Positions 1 through 12,300 of a stretch of DNA of 64,000 nt are shown piece after piece. The position numbers were made by a program, and so were the translations under genes. A model generated the notes under the pieces. That model was given only the letters and a program-made list of their open reading frames with translations. It did not search any database and had not been told where the DNA came from. Each line of letters starts with the position of its first letter. Within the stretch, counting starts at the first letter, position 1. The stretch lies in the NCBI GenBank assembly GCA_036937835.1, contig CM072862.1, positions 10,643,501 to 10,707,500 on the forward strand, given 5' to 3'. Source of the stretch: Pampus argenteus (Eukaryota; Chordata; Actinopteri; Scombriformes; Stromateidae).

Positions 1-3000
1 AGCTTTATGTTCAGTGCAGAGGTCGAACAAAGGCAAGTGAAATGAATCACTGCATTGCTTAATATAGTTGTGTGGTGATACCCACGAGAGCTGCATATAT
101 ATAACTCAACTTTCTTCTAAACCGGAAGAAACAGCAAGTTTTTAAATCTCTTTTCCAGTGATTCAACTCATCAAACACGCTGCATATTTTTTACATCTTT
201 ATTACTGAAAGAGGCTTAACACAAATACCAATAGCAAAACCTGACCTTATGCCTAGAAATGAAGAGTTTATTGCATGTTATATGTACAACTATGTAAAAA
301 AAAAGAGATGTTAATTTCCATGGATGTCTGTGACCATTTTAACCTAAATTAAAATGTAGGACTCAGTGCTCTTTAGTTTGGCATCACACAACATATTTTA
401 GGTTGTACTATTCAAAATCAAAAAAGAGAAGTTGAAACACAATATATCAGCTCTGCCAACTAACTACTGTTAGAAGTTAGGTTAAAAGTCAACTAGATTA
501 CATTTTATATCAGCATGTCAGAGAAAATGTTCATTTTGAATACACTGCATCAGAAAAGGAAATTCTGAGAACAAAATATTCTAGTAGTAAATTCAGAGTT
601 TAGGGTTTAAAGTCAGAATGATTTAAAAAAAATCAATAATCAAGAATAAAATCAATAATAATCAAATCCAAATTCATCAATAAACAACAATACGTATTTG
701 AAAACACAAGTACAATATTAACTGAACATGCAGTATTCCAACTGTCAGAAAATTTAGGTTTTTCAGAAGACAGAGAGAGAGAAAAAAAAAACGACGTTAA
801 GTAGCCTGCAATACAGCACAAACAACATAATAATTTCATAGGCTTATGTCGAAATTAGCTCCAGCAACCAGGACACGGGGGACATTAAGATAATGCAGAA
901 GATAGGATCAGCAAGTCTCATCAATCATTGATGACAGCAGGCAGGACTCTGGCAGCGTGATGGATGACAGTGGTGAAATGAGACAGAGAGGAATGCGTCC
1001 ATACGTCCAGCTTGTCACACTAAGTTTATACTGCTACACATCAGTGGCTTCACCACTTCATAATCAGCGTTAGCAAAGAGCGCTCCAAACAGTGCGGCCT
1101 GTATGCACGAAGATGTTGCAATCAAACGCTGAAGGAGTAAGTAACGGTGGATGTTTTGTCTGCACATCACATCACATCATGTGCACACCACGACTGCACG
1201 ATTTCATGAATCATCTACCACCTGTTTGGACTGAATTAGAAGAAAACTGCAGTACAAACACTCACTCACAAACCTAAAACAGCAAATACAGTTGCCTTTG
1301 CGTCAGTACTTCTACATAATTATCCCACTGGACACACAATATAGTCATATGTGTACACACACACAAACACATTGTAGGTTCAAACTCAACAACTTACTTG
1401 CACGTGATCATGAAAGGGCGTCTGTCACCGAGTATTTAACATGAAAATGTGCCAAGAGTAATGAGAGGGTAAGGACACTTACTGTTATTACAACAACTCA
1501 TTTGGCACAAAAAAAAGTTAAATATAGTATGAGATTAATGGAAAACAAAGTTTATCCTCCCCATCATCTCCCTTTGAATGAACTGGAGAGCAGCACAGCA
1601 GCAGTCACACAGGGGCAGCATTAACATTTAGGGGCTTTGTAAAGTATAAGCAGTTAACATTGTCAAAATTACCAGGTGGTGATAATTACACTGGGAGACA
1701 AAAATAGTTTGCTTAAAGCAGGATGCTGTCACTGAAAGCAGCTGTGGGGAAAACAAGTCAGAAGCAGACATCCTGAGCTGCCCTGTGTCGCCACCAGCCC
1801 AATAAACTGGCTGCTGTGTTCGACATGCTGTTCTACATGCTGGTAAAGTCTTCACACTTCAGCATGCAAGTGGCACACAAAAGCTGTTTTGGTTCAATGT
1901 CTTTTTTTTTTCTTTTGGAGTCACAAGTTTGTAATTATTCAGGTAAAAGTATATCTGTATGTGAAAACCTGAAATGAGACAATTTTCATGGGTACATAAA
2001 CAGCCTCAGTCCCAGGTATCTAGACGTAAATCTTTCCATTGTGTCCAGGACAGGAAAGTTTTTAAATATGGTGAAAGACTATTACATTTCATGTTACATT
2101 TCATGTGAAATAGACTACAATGAAATCAGGATTTTTATAAGGGTTCAAGAGGGACTGAAGGTCTTTTTCCTTATATACATAGAAATAGATGCATGGTAAA
2201 GATCTATTCATAGTGCTTGGCAAAAGTCAGTCAAATAAATTATATCAAATGCATGTAAGTTTCTAAAATATATATATTAGAATGTGATTATAATGCCCTT
2301 GCATGGTGCAAACAGGAAAAGATATATGAAAAAATAAATGCAGCGTTTTAGACTGAGGTTGATATATAATAATAGCCTATAATCCTTAAATATTAATAAA
2401 TTGGGGGAATTTGCATCCGGTTATGATATATATATATATCCTCATCACAGAGATACTACGCTGTGTCTGATAGGACACTTTGTCAGGTTAAACTCATGCT
2501 GCACATCATGCTGCAACTACAAAAAAGCATTTCTGTTTATTATGTATTCCAGCTGGTTACATATGACCAAGGATATTTCTCAATGGTTGCTCATTATAAT
2601 TGTGGTAAGATACAGATCATTTTACCATCAATAATAAAAAGGTATTTTTGGATCTAGTTTTATTAGTTAGCATTTTTTTTTATTTTTTAGCAGAACATTC
2701 ATGAAGAAATTATTTGCAGAGGGCTGCAGACCAGGACACATTACAGTGTATTATTACATGCGAAGAAGAGCTTATTCGTGACCATATAGACCCATGGCTA
2801 GACAATCACAGTAGTACTTTGATGGCTCATTGTATTTAAACAGTAATTACATCCTTAAAATACAGTGTTCCTCTTTCAGCAAGAAGCCCAGCCCTGTCTT
2901 CGTGCGTCTACTACACATCACCTCCCTCCATGAAAACATTTGAAGAGTCTATTTCAAATGCAATATGCAGACTTTTCCCCTCCTGCCAAGTGTGAGCTTA

Positions 3001-4089
3001 CATTTTGAGTTCCCCTTAAAAACGATGCGGCAACTTTTTTTTAAGTTTGCTGAGCTGATTCTGATGATTTCTCAAAAGCTGAAAAGTCTCATTGTCAACC
3101 AAACTCAGTTAAAAAAACACTTTTGGTTGGTGTGATATGCTTGACTACATTATAACTAACTATATTTAAAAATAGTTGCAGTGTCTGGATACAAGTTCAG
3201 TTTTCGGCAGACATGACTCAGGCATTTAGTCTATTTAACAACCAGACATTCAATAAAATCACCCCACCAAAAACTGCAAGGAAAATGTCACAAGGCTTTT
3301 TATTGTAGAATAGAAATAGTTCCATTTTGTAGTTTAAGGGTTTTGGACCCTAAAGGACAAAATGTTTTTGATGGAAGCATATTGTGATGATTAGATCGTA
3401 TTATGTTATCATTAATGATCAATTTAATGAATTTTAAAAATATGCATTAAACTAGCTTATATAAACAAACTGAATGAGTTAGCTGTCAGAATGATTTGTT
3501 ATTTGGTTTTTTGTCTAAAAAGGTTTGATATATTACATAACAGTGGAACGAAGTTAATTGCAATGAGTAACAGTTTGAGTGTTTCACATGTAATATTATT
3601 ACATATATATGAATCTTATATAGAAATGATGTGTCAAGAATGACAATGCTGCTTATTTAGTCCAAGTGCCGTCATTTCCACATTTACTTTGGCATAGACT
3701 GCCCTCTGCTGTGTATTTTGTAAAAGCTTTAAAAGAGTCACTTGTAAATTATGATTGTGTATTGAATCTCAGGTTTTCTGTGGTAGCATGTGAGTGAATG
3801 AGTGAGTGTATGAATTAAGACTTAGTAAAAGTAAAACTCTTCATAATGTTAAGGTATCAAAAATACACTATTATATTTTTGGTTTGCCCCATGTAGTTTC
3901 TCTTAATTTACTGAAAGTATATAATGTTACAAAGATGTGTTGAAGGTACAGTAACTGCAAAAAGCACGTATAGACATCTACAGTAGACTATATGCAGTGC
4001 AACCAACGTGAATGAAAATCAAATGAATTTGAAGTGCATTTAACTGTGTACATACACATAAATCCAGTATCATTTTGTAATCCTGTTCC
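1..4089. other. AT-rich stretch, mostly non-coding
   Basis: I see no gene that can be supported. The sequence is AT-rich with many homopolymer runs and stops in all frames. The only coding-like part is a 33-codon stretch on the minus strand at 921-1019, entered separately, and a weaker one at about 1740-1839. If those are real, the AT-rich sequence below 920 would be the 3' UTR of a minus-strand gene. Confidence 0.5.
921..1019 (-). other. Possible terminal coding exon of an unidentified minus-strand gene
   Basis: On the minus strand an AG dinucleotide (1021-1020) is followed by 32 open codons and a TGA stop at 923-921. The reading begins CDKLDVWTHSSL and ends AARVLPAVIND. Third positions are richer in G and C than the surrounding DNA, and an AT-rich stretch with possible poly(A) signals follows. 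An in-frame TAG lies immediately upstream, as expected if an exon starts here, but the polypyrimidine tract is poor. I do not recognise the protein. Thirty-two open codons can occur by chance, so this is a weak call. Confidence 0.2.
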
Positions 4090-4374
4090 ATGCTGTATTT
4101 CTGTAATTTGACTTTCTTGTTGTACTCTTTATACACAACATCTATTGTAGGTCTGGCTGTCCTGGGAGACAGATCAGTGCTCTGTTAAGCTTCCTGAAGT
4201 TCCTTCCATTTTTTCCCCCATTAAAGGTTTTTTTAGGGGGCGTTTTCCTTTGAATCAAGGGTCTAAGGACAGAAGATATATTGCTTTACAGGCTGTAAAG
4301 CCCCCTGACGCATATTTGTGATATTGGACTATACAAATACAATTGATTTGACCTGACCTGACCTGACCTGACTA
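4090..4374 (+). repeat. Old teleost interspersed repeat with tandem 5-mer tail
   Basis: The stretch resembles a very common fish repeat that runs from a TTGTTGTACTCT-like start through a CCTGGGAGACAGATC block, a TTCCATTTTTTCCCCC block, a GGGTCTAAGGACAGA block and a TGTAAAGCCCCCTGA block. It ends in ATACAAATACAATTGATT and a tandem TGACC tail at about 4348-4372. A short tandem tail is typical of the 3' ends of non-LTR retroposons, but I am unsure of the family name. Recognition is from memory of fish genomic sequence. No coding capacity remains. Confidence 0.65.
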
Positions 4375-4421
4375 CTACTACTAATAATAATAATATAATA
4401 TCATCACCATCATCATCATAG
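4371..4421. repeat. Compound trinucleotide microsatellite
   Basis: Imperfect runs of ACT, AAT and ATC units follow directly on the tail of the interspersed repeat. Such runs often grow from retroposon tails. Confidence 0.6.
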
Positions 4422-4559
4422 TGAATTAACCTGTGAAATTTGAATCTAAATTAACTAATACAAATAATTTGTATAGCTACCTAATCCCTATTCTACTCAT
4501 TGATAACACAGGACAGCAATTATAAAGTAATCGTAAAGCTCTAGTCAGAACTTTGATTT

Positions 4560-4770
4560 TTACTTTTTTTTTAAATTGCGCATGCGCAATGGGAGACATG
4601 GAATGTTCTCGTGCGAAGGTCTCGCGCTTCCTTGGTCGCGACGCTGAGGCGCAACGAAAAAAAATCTTAACCGCAAGCAGAAACAGCGACTGGAGTGACG
4701 AGAAGGGAGCCAGCGGCCCTTAGGCTGAGCTTATTTGGATTTCGGAAGATAGAAGCGTCAATTTAAAAAA
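4560..4770 (+). promoter_or_regulatory. serf2 promoter and 5' UTR with palindromic NRF1 site
   Basis: The perfect palindrome TGCGCATGCGCA at 4577-4588 matches the NRF1 consensus. It is followed by a CG-rich stretch with CTCGCGCTTCC at about 4621-4631 and a CGGAAG (ETS-type) site at 4743-4748. CG dinucleotides are far more frequent here than in the flanking AT-rich DNA. No TATA box is seen, which fits a broad housekeeping promoter. The transcription start is inferred to lie between about 4600 and 4650, leaving a 5' UTR of roughly 100-150 bases before the ATG. Confidence 0.7.
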
Positions 4771-4777
4771 ATGACCA
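4771..4777 (+). CDS. serf2: serf2 coding exon 1 (7 bases)
   Basis: The exon carries only ATG, ACC and one base of codon 3, then a GTGGGT donor at 4778. The split codon joins across the intron to AGA (Arg3), giving the family's MTRGNQ start. It is too short for ORF finding. Confidence 0.85.
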
Positions 4778-6074
4778 GTGGGTATCGACATATATTTCTA
4801 CTGTAAGACAATATGTACTTTATTGAATTGCATGTAGTTTGTGCTCGTTGTTTTCGCCGTCCGCCGATCTGGGTTCCGTCTATTTGCTGAATCAGGCGTA
4901 CGTTTTGCGGCAATTCATGCAAATATTTATTTATCGTCTTTAGGTCACACGTTACGCACAGTACTGGTAGGGCAACATCAGTATGTTTAGACTGGTTAGA
5001 CATGCTGTGTAATTCATTAACCTACCTGCGTCTGTCCACGTCGACTGGGGTGGGTTGTTGTCCAGCCATTAGTTGGAGCCACGGCCTACTGGAAATCAAC
5101 AGCAAACGGAGACATAACGCTGGTGTTTACGTCTGAACGCTGCTGCTAACAGACAGGATGTCAACATACTTGGCAGGAAACATTTTTCTTTCTTCAAATC
5201 TGGATTTGCTGTCGTTGCTTGTGTGTATTTAGCTGGTTGTTGCGACAGTCACTGGTGGGCAGATGCGTTGTTGTTCGGGCATGAAGCTGCTCCAGAGCGC
5301 CTCTCTGCCACGTCGGCTGCTTTCAAGTTTTGCACCATTTTATTAAAACAATTTTTACTCGCGCTTGAATTTAACGGACCGTGTGTCATTTCACATTACA
5401 CACACACACACACACAATGCCCCGTATTTTACCTCTTCTTTTTTGCAGCAAGTACTAACAGAGATGTAGTTGTTGAGTTACATTGTTGTTTTTTTTTTCT
5501 TCTTTTGTCTGACGTGCAGGAGGAAATCAACGTGAGCTTGCACGCCAGAAGAATGCCAAAAAGCAGACTGACGGTGGAAAAGGCAAGAGGTTGGATGATG
5601 GGCTGTCTGCAGCTGCCCGGAAGCAAAGGTAAGCAGCTTGCAGGAGACGAGTGGATGCACTAAAACATGAGCATTAGGTGCCATTAGATCTTTGCAGTAT
5701 TACAACCAAAACCATGTGTCTCAACTCACCAATATAGTGCTCTGTGGAACATTACATGTATCTGTCTCTAATCCTGCTGTAATTTTTGTTTTTAACAAGT
5801 TCTCAAATCCTTATATTACCCACTTTCCAGTATCTTTGTGTTTATAGTATGATATTTTAGATCGAGAATCTTTTTCAGTGATGTATGTTAAATGGGAACA
5901 TATTGTATTCATCTAACATGGTGTGCTTTACACGGTTGTGTGTTACCAGTTGGGTCTGTCCTAACAAAGTGTCTTCTCTCTGCAAATGTTTTTAACCCAA
6001 GGGATGCTGAGATAATGCAACAGAAGCAGAAAAAGGCGGATGAAACCGGGAAAGGAAGCACAAAGTCCAAGTAA
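4771..6074 (+). CDS. serf2: SERF2-like small EDRK-rich factor, 62 aa, three coding exons
   Basis: Joining 4771-4777, 5520-5628 and 6002-6074 gives a 189-base reading frame for 62 residues. It begins MTRGNQRELARQKNAKK, contains KGKRLDDGLSAAARKQRD and ends KGSTKSK. The N-terminal GNQRELARQ core, the SAAARKQRD block and the EIMQQKQKKA block are the hallmarks of the SERF/4F5 family, and the MTRGNQ start and DDGLSAAARKQRD favour SERF2 over SERF1. Human SERF2 is 59 residues, so length is normal. The protein is highly charged and lysine-rich, with no signal peptide or membrane span, and is probably disordered. Family members are known to promote amyloid aggregation of other proteins and to bind nucleic acid; the physiological role is not settled. 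Both introns are GT-AG, of 742 and 373 bases. The second acceptor is an unusual AAG. The a or b fish paralogue cannot be assigned from sequence alone. Confidence 0.93.
5520..5628 (+). CDS. serf2: serf2 coding exon 2
   Basis: The exon follows a polypyrimidine tract and a CAG acceptor (5517-5519) and ends at a GTAAGC donor (5629). It encodes residues 3-39, with the GNQRELARQ and SAAARKQR blocks. Confidence 0.93.
6002..6074 (+). CDS. serf2: serf2 coding exon 3
   Basis: The exon completes Arg39 and encodes DAEIMQQKQKKADETG through to KSK and a TAA stop at 6072-6074. The acceptor is AAG (5999-6001) after a T-rich tract. AAG acceptors are less common than CAG or TAG, but the phase and the family alignment fix this boundary. 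Confidence 0.9.
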
Positions 6075-6430
6075 AGAATGAAGCCCCGAGTTGAATTCAA
6101 CTCGGCATTTCAAGAATATCCCAAGTTCAGCATTCTTTCTGATATTTAAGAGAATGAATCTGTCATTTTTGTCTAGACTCAAGAATCTAGGATCTACACT
6201 CTTCCCTATGACAAATGACGTTGCCTGTTGGAATTGTTATTTTTACTCAGTGAAATTATGTCTGAGCAAATTAGCCGTTGTCCCACGTTGATGCTGCATG
6301 CAGAGGAGCATCAGTGGCGTAAGCAGCAGGAGAAAGATGAACAATTATGGTCACGAATCATCCATGTAACTCTTGTATATTTTTGTACAAAAATGTCCCC
6401 TGCTGGTTTCAAATAAAGTGTATCTTTTTA
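6075..6430 (+). terminator. serf2 3' UTR with canonical poly(A) signal
   Basis: A perfect AATAAA lies at 6412-6417, about 340 bases past the stop, followed by a T-rich element (TATCTTTTTAGTT). Cleavage is expected near 6430. Confidence 0.8.
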
Positions 6431-8911
6431 GTTCATGCTTGCTTGAGTTATTCTGAATATTGGCATTGAAGATAAAAATACAGTAAGTCAACTGATCTCA
6501 GCCTCCCTCCATTATTAGTGATATTAGGCACTGCAATGTCTGATTCCTAGAAAAATATAGTATCATGGGTCTGTACATAAATTAATGCTAAACATATACA
6601 ATCACCACACCACCCTGAATAATGCGTCACTTGACTAAGCAGGAAAAGTCTTGTTTCAAGTTACTTCTCAGTATGTTTACAGATGAGCTTTTCTACAGTT
6701 TCTACCTATGTTTATATTATTAGTATATCTGTCAGCTTTATACCATAAATAATAGAAAATACATCATCCTGCAGACAACTTGTGGTTATGAGAAGGATTC
6801 ATCTCAGTTCTGTTTCTGCTGCATCTATTGTGTAAGAGTGGTGTCTGACAAATTTACTGTGATTGCACAGTGCTATTGTAACATAGCAACCACTAGGTGG
6901 AAGCAAACACTGATATCTTTCTTTACAAAAGAAAAACACACTTATTTTAGAGGTGAAAATTGGATTTGTTTGAGTGACTTGGTTTTGTTTGCCTGTCATG
7001 GGTCATTTTGGGGTTTAAAGATCTTTTAAGGACATTTTATTCATACTACTGAAATGAAGGAAGCACTGCTATTACTTATTTTTAGTATTATCAGTGTTGG
7101 CCACCAGCATAAGCTCAAAGTGCATATTGCTGATATTTTATAGTGTTCACTGAACCAATAAGCTTCAGTTCAGCCTATTTATAGTTAATAAGCTGCGTCT
7201 GCTTACCGAAATCCAGTGAATTTGTGTCATCAGTTCTCAGATTACAGGGAATATAATTAAGTCACCAGTTTAGCTCTTTTCCATCTCAGACAGCAGAAAA
7301 GCAGCTGAAGAGCTGAATAGCAATGAGGAACAAATGCAGAATCAGCAAGCTGCTTAAATTTGAGAAAATCCAAACCTTATCCGCTATCATCCATGATACT
7401 CTTCTTACAGCTTTGGGTAGATTTCACTTAAATTCCAGCATACGGTCCAACAGACTGACTTGCCAGTGGGTTCTGGCATGTTTTCTTAAAACAAACCGAG
7501 AGAGGAGCTCGGTGGTAATGAGAAATACAGAATGAAAAGGAAAGACGTAGTCAACTAATCTAATTTAATTCATACATGAAGATCTTGTATCTCTTTCTGC
7601 TTTCTCTGTGGAATATGTTGAGACTGCTGCAGAAAGGAGGATGCTTCATTTATGCTCTTTACAATACCAAACAGACCAGTGGCAAAGTACAAATTGAGGA
7701 GAAGATGGACAGTTATTGTTCTGCAGATGACATAGTGTATATTGAATGTCACCCACAGCAAGGACACGTGTAGTCAATTCATCTAACCAAATATAGATAT
7801 ATATTTTATAGATATATATTATAGATATACAGTTTAAAAAGAAGGTCTAGAGGTGTATATAAGCTGCTCACGACTATTCAGAACCAGACCTCAACAATTT
7901 AAAATGTAAGGGCAAAAAGGTGTCAGAAAAGGCAGTCCTCCTGTGTCATTGCACTGAGGGTGAAGGCAGCACAATATTGTGATGAAGCCTGTTTTCTGAC
8001 ACAAAGAGAATGAATCTTTTAAACTGTAACACTGTTGCAGCCCCTTAGATAATGTCTGCACTGTGAATAATGGATGTTATGAAACACGTGGCTGGTTGAT
8101 CCGCTGTGTGTACACAATGCCTTATCACGGAAACTGTCTCTTCATCGTTATACTACCGTGAGCGATGATGGGTAAACTCTCCTCAGGGATGTCTCATCTT
8201 CACCCAATGCTAACGAGACTTCATATGTCCATGAATATTTAATAATGCAATTCTAATGTTAATATCACAGCACTACATAATAGAAGAGGTGGAGAACACT
8301 TTCAAGACAAATCTGCACACATTCACATGAATAGTGTCATGATGCAGGTTTGTATTTGTCCACATAAAACATTGAGTTACTATAAATCATTGATCAGCAG
8401 AAGCCACTTCACTTCTGATTGGCTGAGACATCTTGTACAATGATCATATTATATTTAGTAATTTTCTCCTAAACCAAGAAGCTGAAGCTACTGAATTTAA
8501 AGTAACTCCTTCTTTAATTTGTAGGGTCACACATAATCTGTGTCTGGTGGTTTAAAATTAGAATTAAATTAAAAATGCACAAGAAATAGAAAAAGATAAA
8601 CAGATGAATTTCAGGTTTGACTTGATAAGTTAAAATCATAATATTTTATGATTTTAACTGTATGTAAATATCCCGATTGAAAAATATGGGACGACGTGTG
8701 TGACATGGATAGTTGGGTCCAGGCTGATTTTAAAGATCTCCCAGTTCCTCTCATTAACTATGAAAAGTAAATCTGCTTTTCAATATTACCATCAACGAAC
8801 CGTTGCCATGAAATATGCAATAAATCACATCTGTAAATGCAAGTAATTGTTTTCAAGGCTGAAGCAAACACTCTTCACAGCACAGTGATTTGATAATAAT
8901 GAATGAATTAC

Positions 8912-9005
8912 CGTCATCATCAGATGGTCGGTGTAAAGTAAATGTAGTAAATGGGATCTGTCATAGGCCCTCAAAAGTTGAGATTCAGCTGAATTCAGAG
9001 AGGTA
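8912..9005 (-). other. Exon-like stretch, possibly decayed
   Basis: On the minus strand a strong pyrimidine tract and TTTCAG acceptor end at 9006. They are followed by 94 bases with one open frame (SLNSAESQLLRAYDRSHLL and on) and a GTAATT donor at 8911. The frame is consistent with the protein-like ORF just upstream at 9105-9362, but TAG and TGA codons lie between that ORF and the GTGAGT donor at 9078. It may be a relic of an old gene or chance. I do not recognise the protein. Confidence 0.2.
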
Positions 9006-9104
9006 CTGAAAGAAAGACAGATATTAGCAAAAACAGTGTGAAGAATGAAATGAATGAAATATGTTGGATGAGACTCACAGTCAGTTTTGCACATCCACTT
9101 GATG

Positions 9105-9362
9105 CTATCTGTCCATTAGAGCCATCACACACTCATAGGCGGTCTGTGAGGAAAGAGGTTTATTATTCCTGCTGGTAGTTGATCTCTGTCTCAGCAGGGG
9201 TGCCAGGACATCAATAAATAAGATTTGTTCACAGCACACTGTCCCCTCTGAGCAGAGTTTGTTGTCCATGTTGAGGTCACTTTCAGTTCTGAGGCTCAAC
9301 ATGAAATTTCTCAATAGTGCATTTGGCAAAATAAGTTGTTCTACATCCTGATGCACACACAT
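9105..9362 (-). other. Protein-like ORF of about 85 codons, function unknown
   Basis: This minus-strand frame reads NALLRNFMLSLRTESDLNM, then CCEQILFIDVLAPLLRQR, and ends with TAYECVMALMDR and a stop. The mixed hydrophobic and charged composition is more protein-like than most open frames in the gap. Splice-like CAG sites occur inside it. No family was recognised, and no continuation to a complete gene could be built. Confidence 0.2.
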
Positions 9363-12300
9363 AGTTGAGTCATCAGGCTTGAATTGCTACCTAAGAGCCA
9401 GTTTTGTCGACAGTTGTAAATTTGACTATCAAAAATAAGACAGTTATGAGAAATGTTTTCAGCAGCTACCACAGAGTTCACCTTTTAAAAAGGGGTACAC
9501 AGATAGTCAGTAGATGTAAAGGAGTCCATCATTTCTTATGTGGCAGAACAGATCTTTATGGGACATAATTAAACCTCAATGGTATTTTATGAGCTTGTTT
9601 GCTTTCCCTTTTATGTTTGCTCAGTTATATTTGATGTGATCAGTGCAACTTGGTTGTGCAGAGTATAATTAATGACCCAACACCAAATCAGTTCCCCTTC
9701 ACAGAGTTTTATATTTGCTTCTGTTAACAATCACTACTCTTGAAGAGCAGTTGTGTCTAAATCTACACCATACCATACCATAAATCTTGAATTACTTGGC
9801 CATCCTCCTTTCTCGTAACAAAATTTGTACTTTTTAAAAAATCTACATGTTGTTGTACAAGTTTGCTATTAAAAATATTATTTTCCTGTACACATTTCAA
9901 TAGTTTCTGTTTATTATGCATACACTTTTGTTTTACTTGTACTCTCAGGAATATGAATAAATAAAATAGAACAGAAATTCCTGCATGTGAAAGACGGTTA
10001 TCTTTGGCACACAAGCATTAAACAAAGTCAAGAGCAAACATATTGAACACATCTGAAGGTTGATAATTAAATTGTTGCTTTGTTAAACATCTAAACAAAA
10101 GAGAAAAGAAAAATGAACTTTCTGTACAGCTCTTCTGTCTGGCCTAACCTGCCCTTTTCAACAGCCGAAATGAATGAAGTTAGACCAGATAATTGGCACT
10201 GATGGTGGCAAGAAAATACGTCTGTCCTTAAAAGTAACATTTGCTGTAATTATCACGATTAATCTTTACTTAAGCTGTCCCAAGCAAATTAAGAAAATTA
10301 ATTATTGAAAAGCTTTCATCAAGGCCCATTCTTACAACATATCAGTCCAGAAAAATGCTTTGTTAAACTTAAACTATATTAACAAATATGCAGACAAAAA
10401 CATGGATTGAATACTACAGAGAGGAGCCACCGGCTAAAAGTGTCACCTGCTTCGTCTGCTACTTTCTCCTCTTCTGTCTCTTCTTCTCTCATTGTGTACT
10501 TGTGTAATGACTTTTTCAGATCCTGTCATGCCCAGGTGTTTTGAAATGTTTCATGCTTTTTTGAATCATCACCTGACTTATGGTACAGCCAGACTAATTG
10601 ACTGTCTTGTAAATGAAATAATCTGAATATCTAAATCTAAACTGAAAATAGAAAAGGCCCAAATTAGAAGTCCTGTGGGACACCTAAAAATCATTTTTTA
10701 CATCAAGCTTTGATAACTTGAATATGAGACGAAGGTGTAGTTTTACAACAGTTAACAGTATTAGCCAAAAGGGTTATACTGTTGGATTTTAAAGAAAAAA
10801 TGAAATCATGTACTTTATACATACAAAGCTTTGAAGAGACATGTTGTGTGTGTTGTGTTTTGATTAGTTGTGATATGTATGTTTATGGTATCAGTAGTGT
10901 ATAGTCCATATCTGATTTTCAGTACTTAATCGTGTTTTTCATGAATCCCTATTTGAGAATTGTACAGATAAAAAAAATCAAAACAAACACTGCTGACAAT
11001 ATTTCTTAATTTTCCTGGCAAATGTAGCACTTTGATATAACTCTAGAAATCAAGGCATCCTCACACGTTGCTGTTCCAGGAAGCAGCATCTAAACCTAAT
11101 ATGTTACATTTGACTGTGTAACTATCTGTGAATGATCAGTATTAAACCTGACTTTAATATTCTCAGAAAGCAAGAATGAGAGTCTGGCATTTGTTTACAA
11201 GGCCAGATGGTCAAAATTTACATTAAAAAAAACCCAGCACTGACTTTGAACATCTTGCTTCCTGGTTTCTTTTAAGCCTTGAGCCATTGCCTGCAGATCA
11301 TCAAATTGTCAGATAACATCTGTCATTGCACAACAAATGACAGATGATACATTTTCCCTGTTCTTAGAAGAGACCATCTGTGGGCTTATTATAATAATAC
11401 ATTCAGTTGTGAACCATGCAAACATGCTGGATGTTTGCAGATGTCCAATGTGTGCAAATGGTGGTCACTGATTTGCAGTGTACTAGTGTAGCAGGAAGTA
11501 AGGCGTTGCTTAATGTTTGCAACAGATGTGGTCAAGACTCGACTCACAAAAGAATTGATTGTATACATGTGTTTTAACAGTACACAGTGCCATCTCATCA
11601 GTTTGTACTTAACAATGTGCAGGTTGAGCAGCGTTCAGCAGATAATAATTTTGTAGAAAACTAAATCCTGTCTTTAGATCCAGATTGTGCTGTACCACAT
11701 TCAAACAGAGTAGCAGTAACATACAGAGTCCCTTTGCCATCATCTCTCTATCCCAACTGACTGCAGCTACACACAAAATGAATATAACTGCATGTAGTTC
11801 AGTCAATGACGCTCATACCCCCCCTAATAAACACATGAACTTTAAACCTGACTTACATTAACAATACAAAAAGATGAGCACATTAGGAGGAGGCTGGGAT
11901 GTTGCAGGGATGTTGAGACATAGCCTATCATGTCATGAGCATATCAGCAGAGTCATTTGGAAATCTCCAGCTGTAGTGGCCACTGTACACCTGCACTAAT
12001 ATGATAGAAAGTTACAAATCAGCTGATAGCCCAGCAACCGATGTGTGAGCCAGTGATGGAAAAGCATGAATGAAGTAGTTGATGGCAATCATTCAGTGCT
12101 AAAAAAGGAAATATAATTAATTGCCAAATTAAATGATTTATATTTTTTAATAGCTTTTTTTTTTGGTAATATTCAACTTGAACTCCCCTTTGTTTATAAT
12201 TCATTGGCTGTATAAAATGTAATAGTTTTTAGCACACTATAATGAAGTAGTAAGCAAATATAAGCACTCATTATTGCATTTGTTAACAACTATAACTCAT

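Noticed and set aside
4758..5003. 81-codon minus-strand ORF in serf2 intron 1
   Set aside because: No family features; the CG-rich composition of the promoter region explains the lack of stops.
5223..5663. 146-codon plus-strand ORF across serf2 exon 2
   Set aside because: It reads exon 2 in the wrong frame and runs through intron sequence. The SERF frame is unambiguous.
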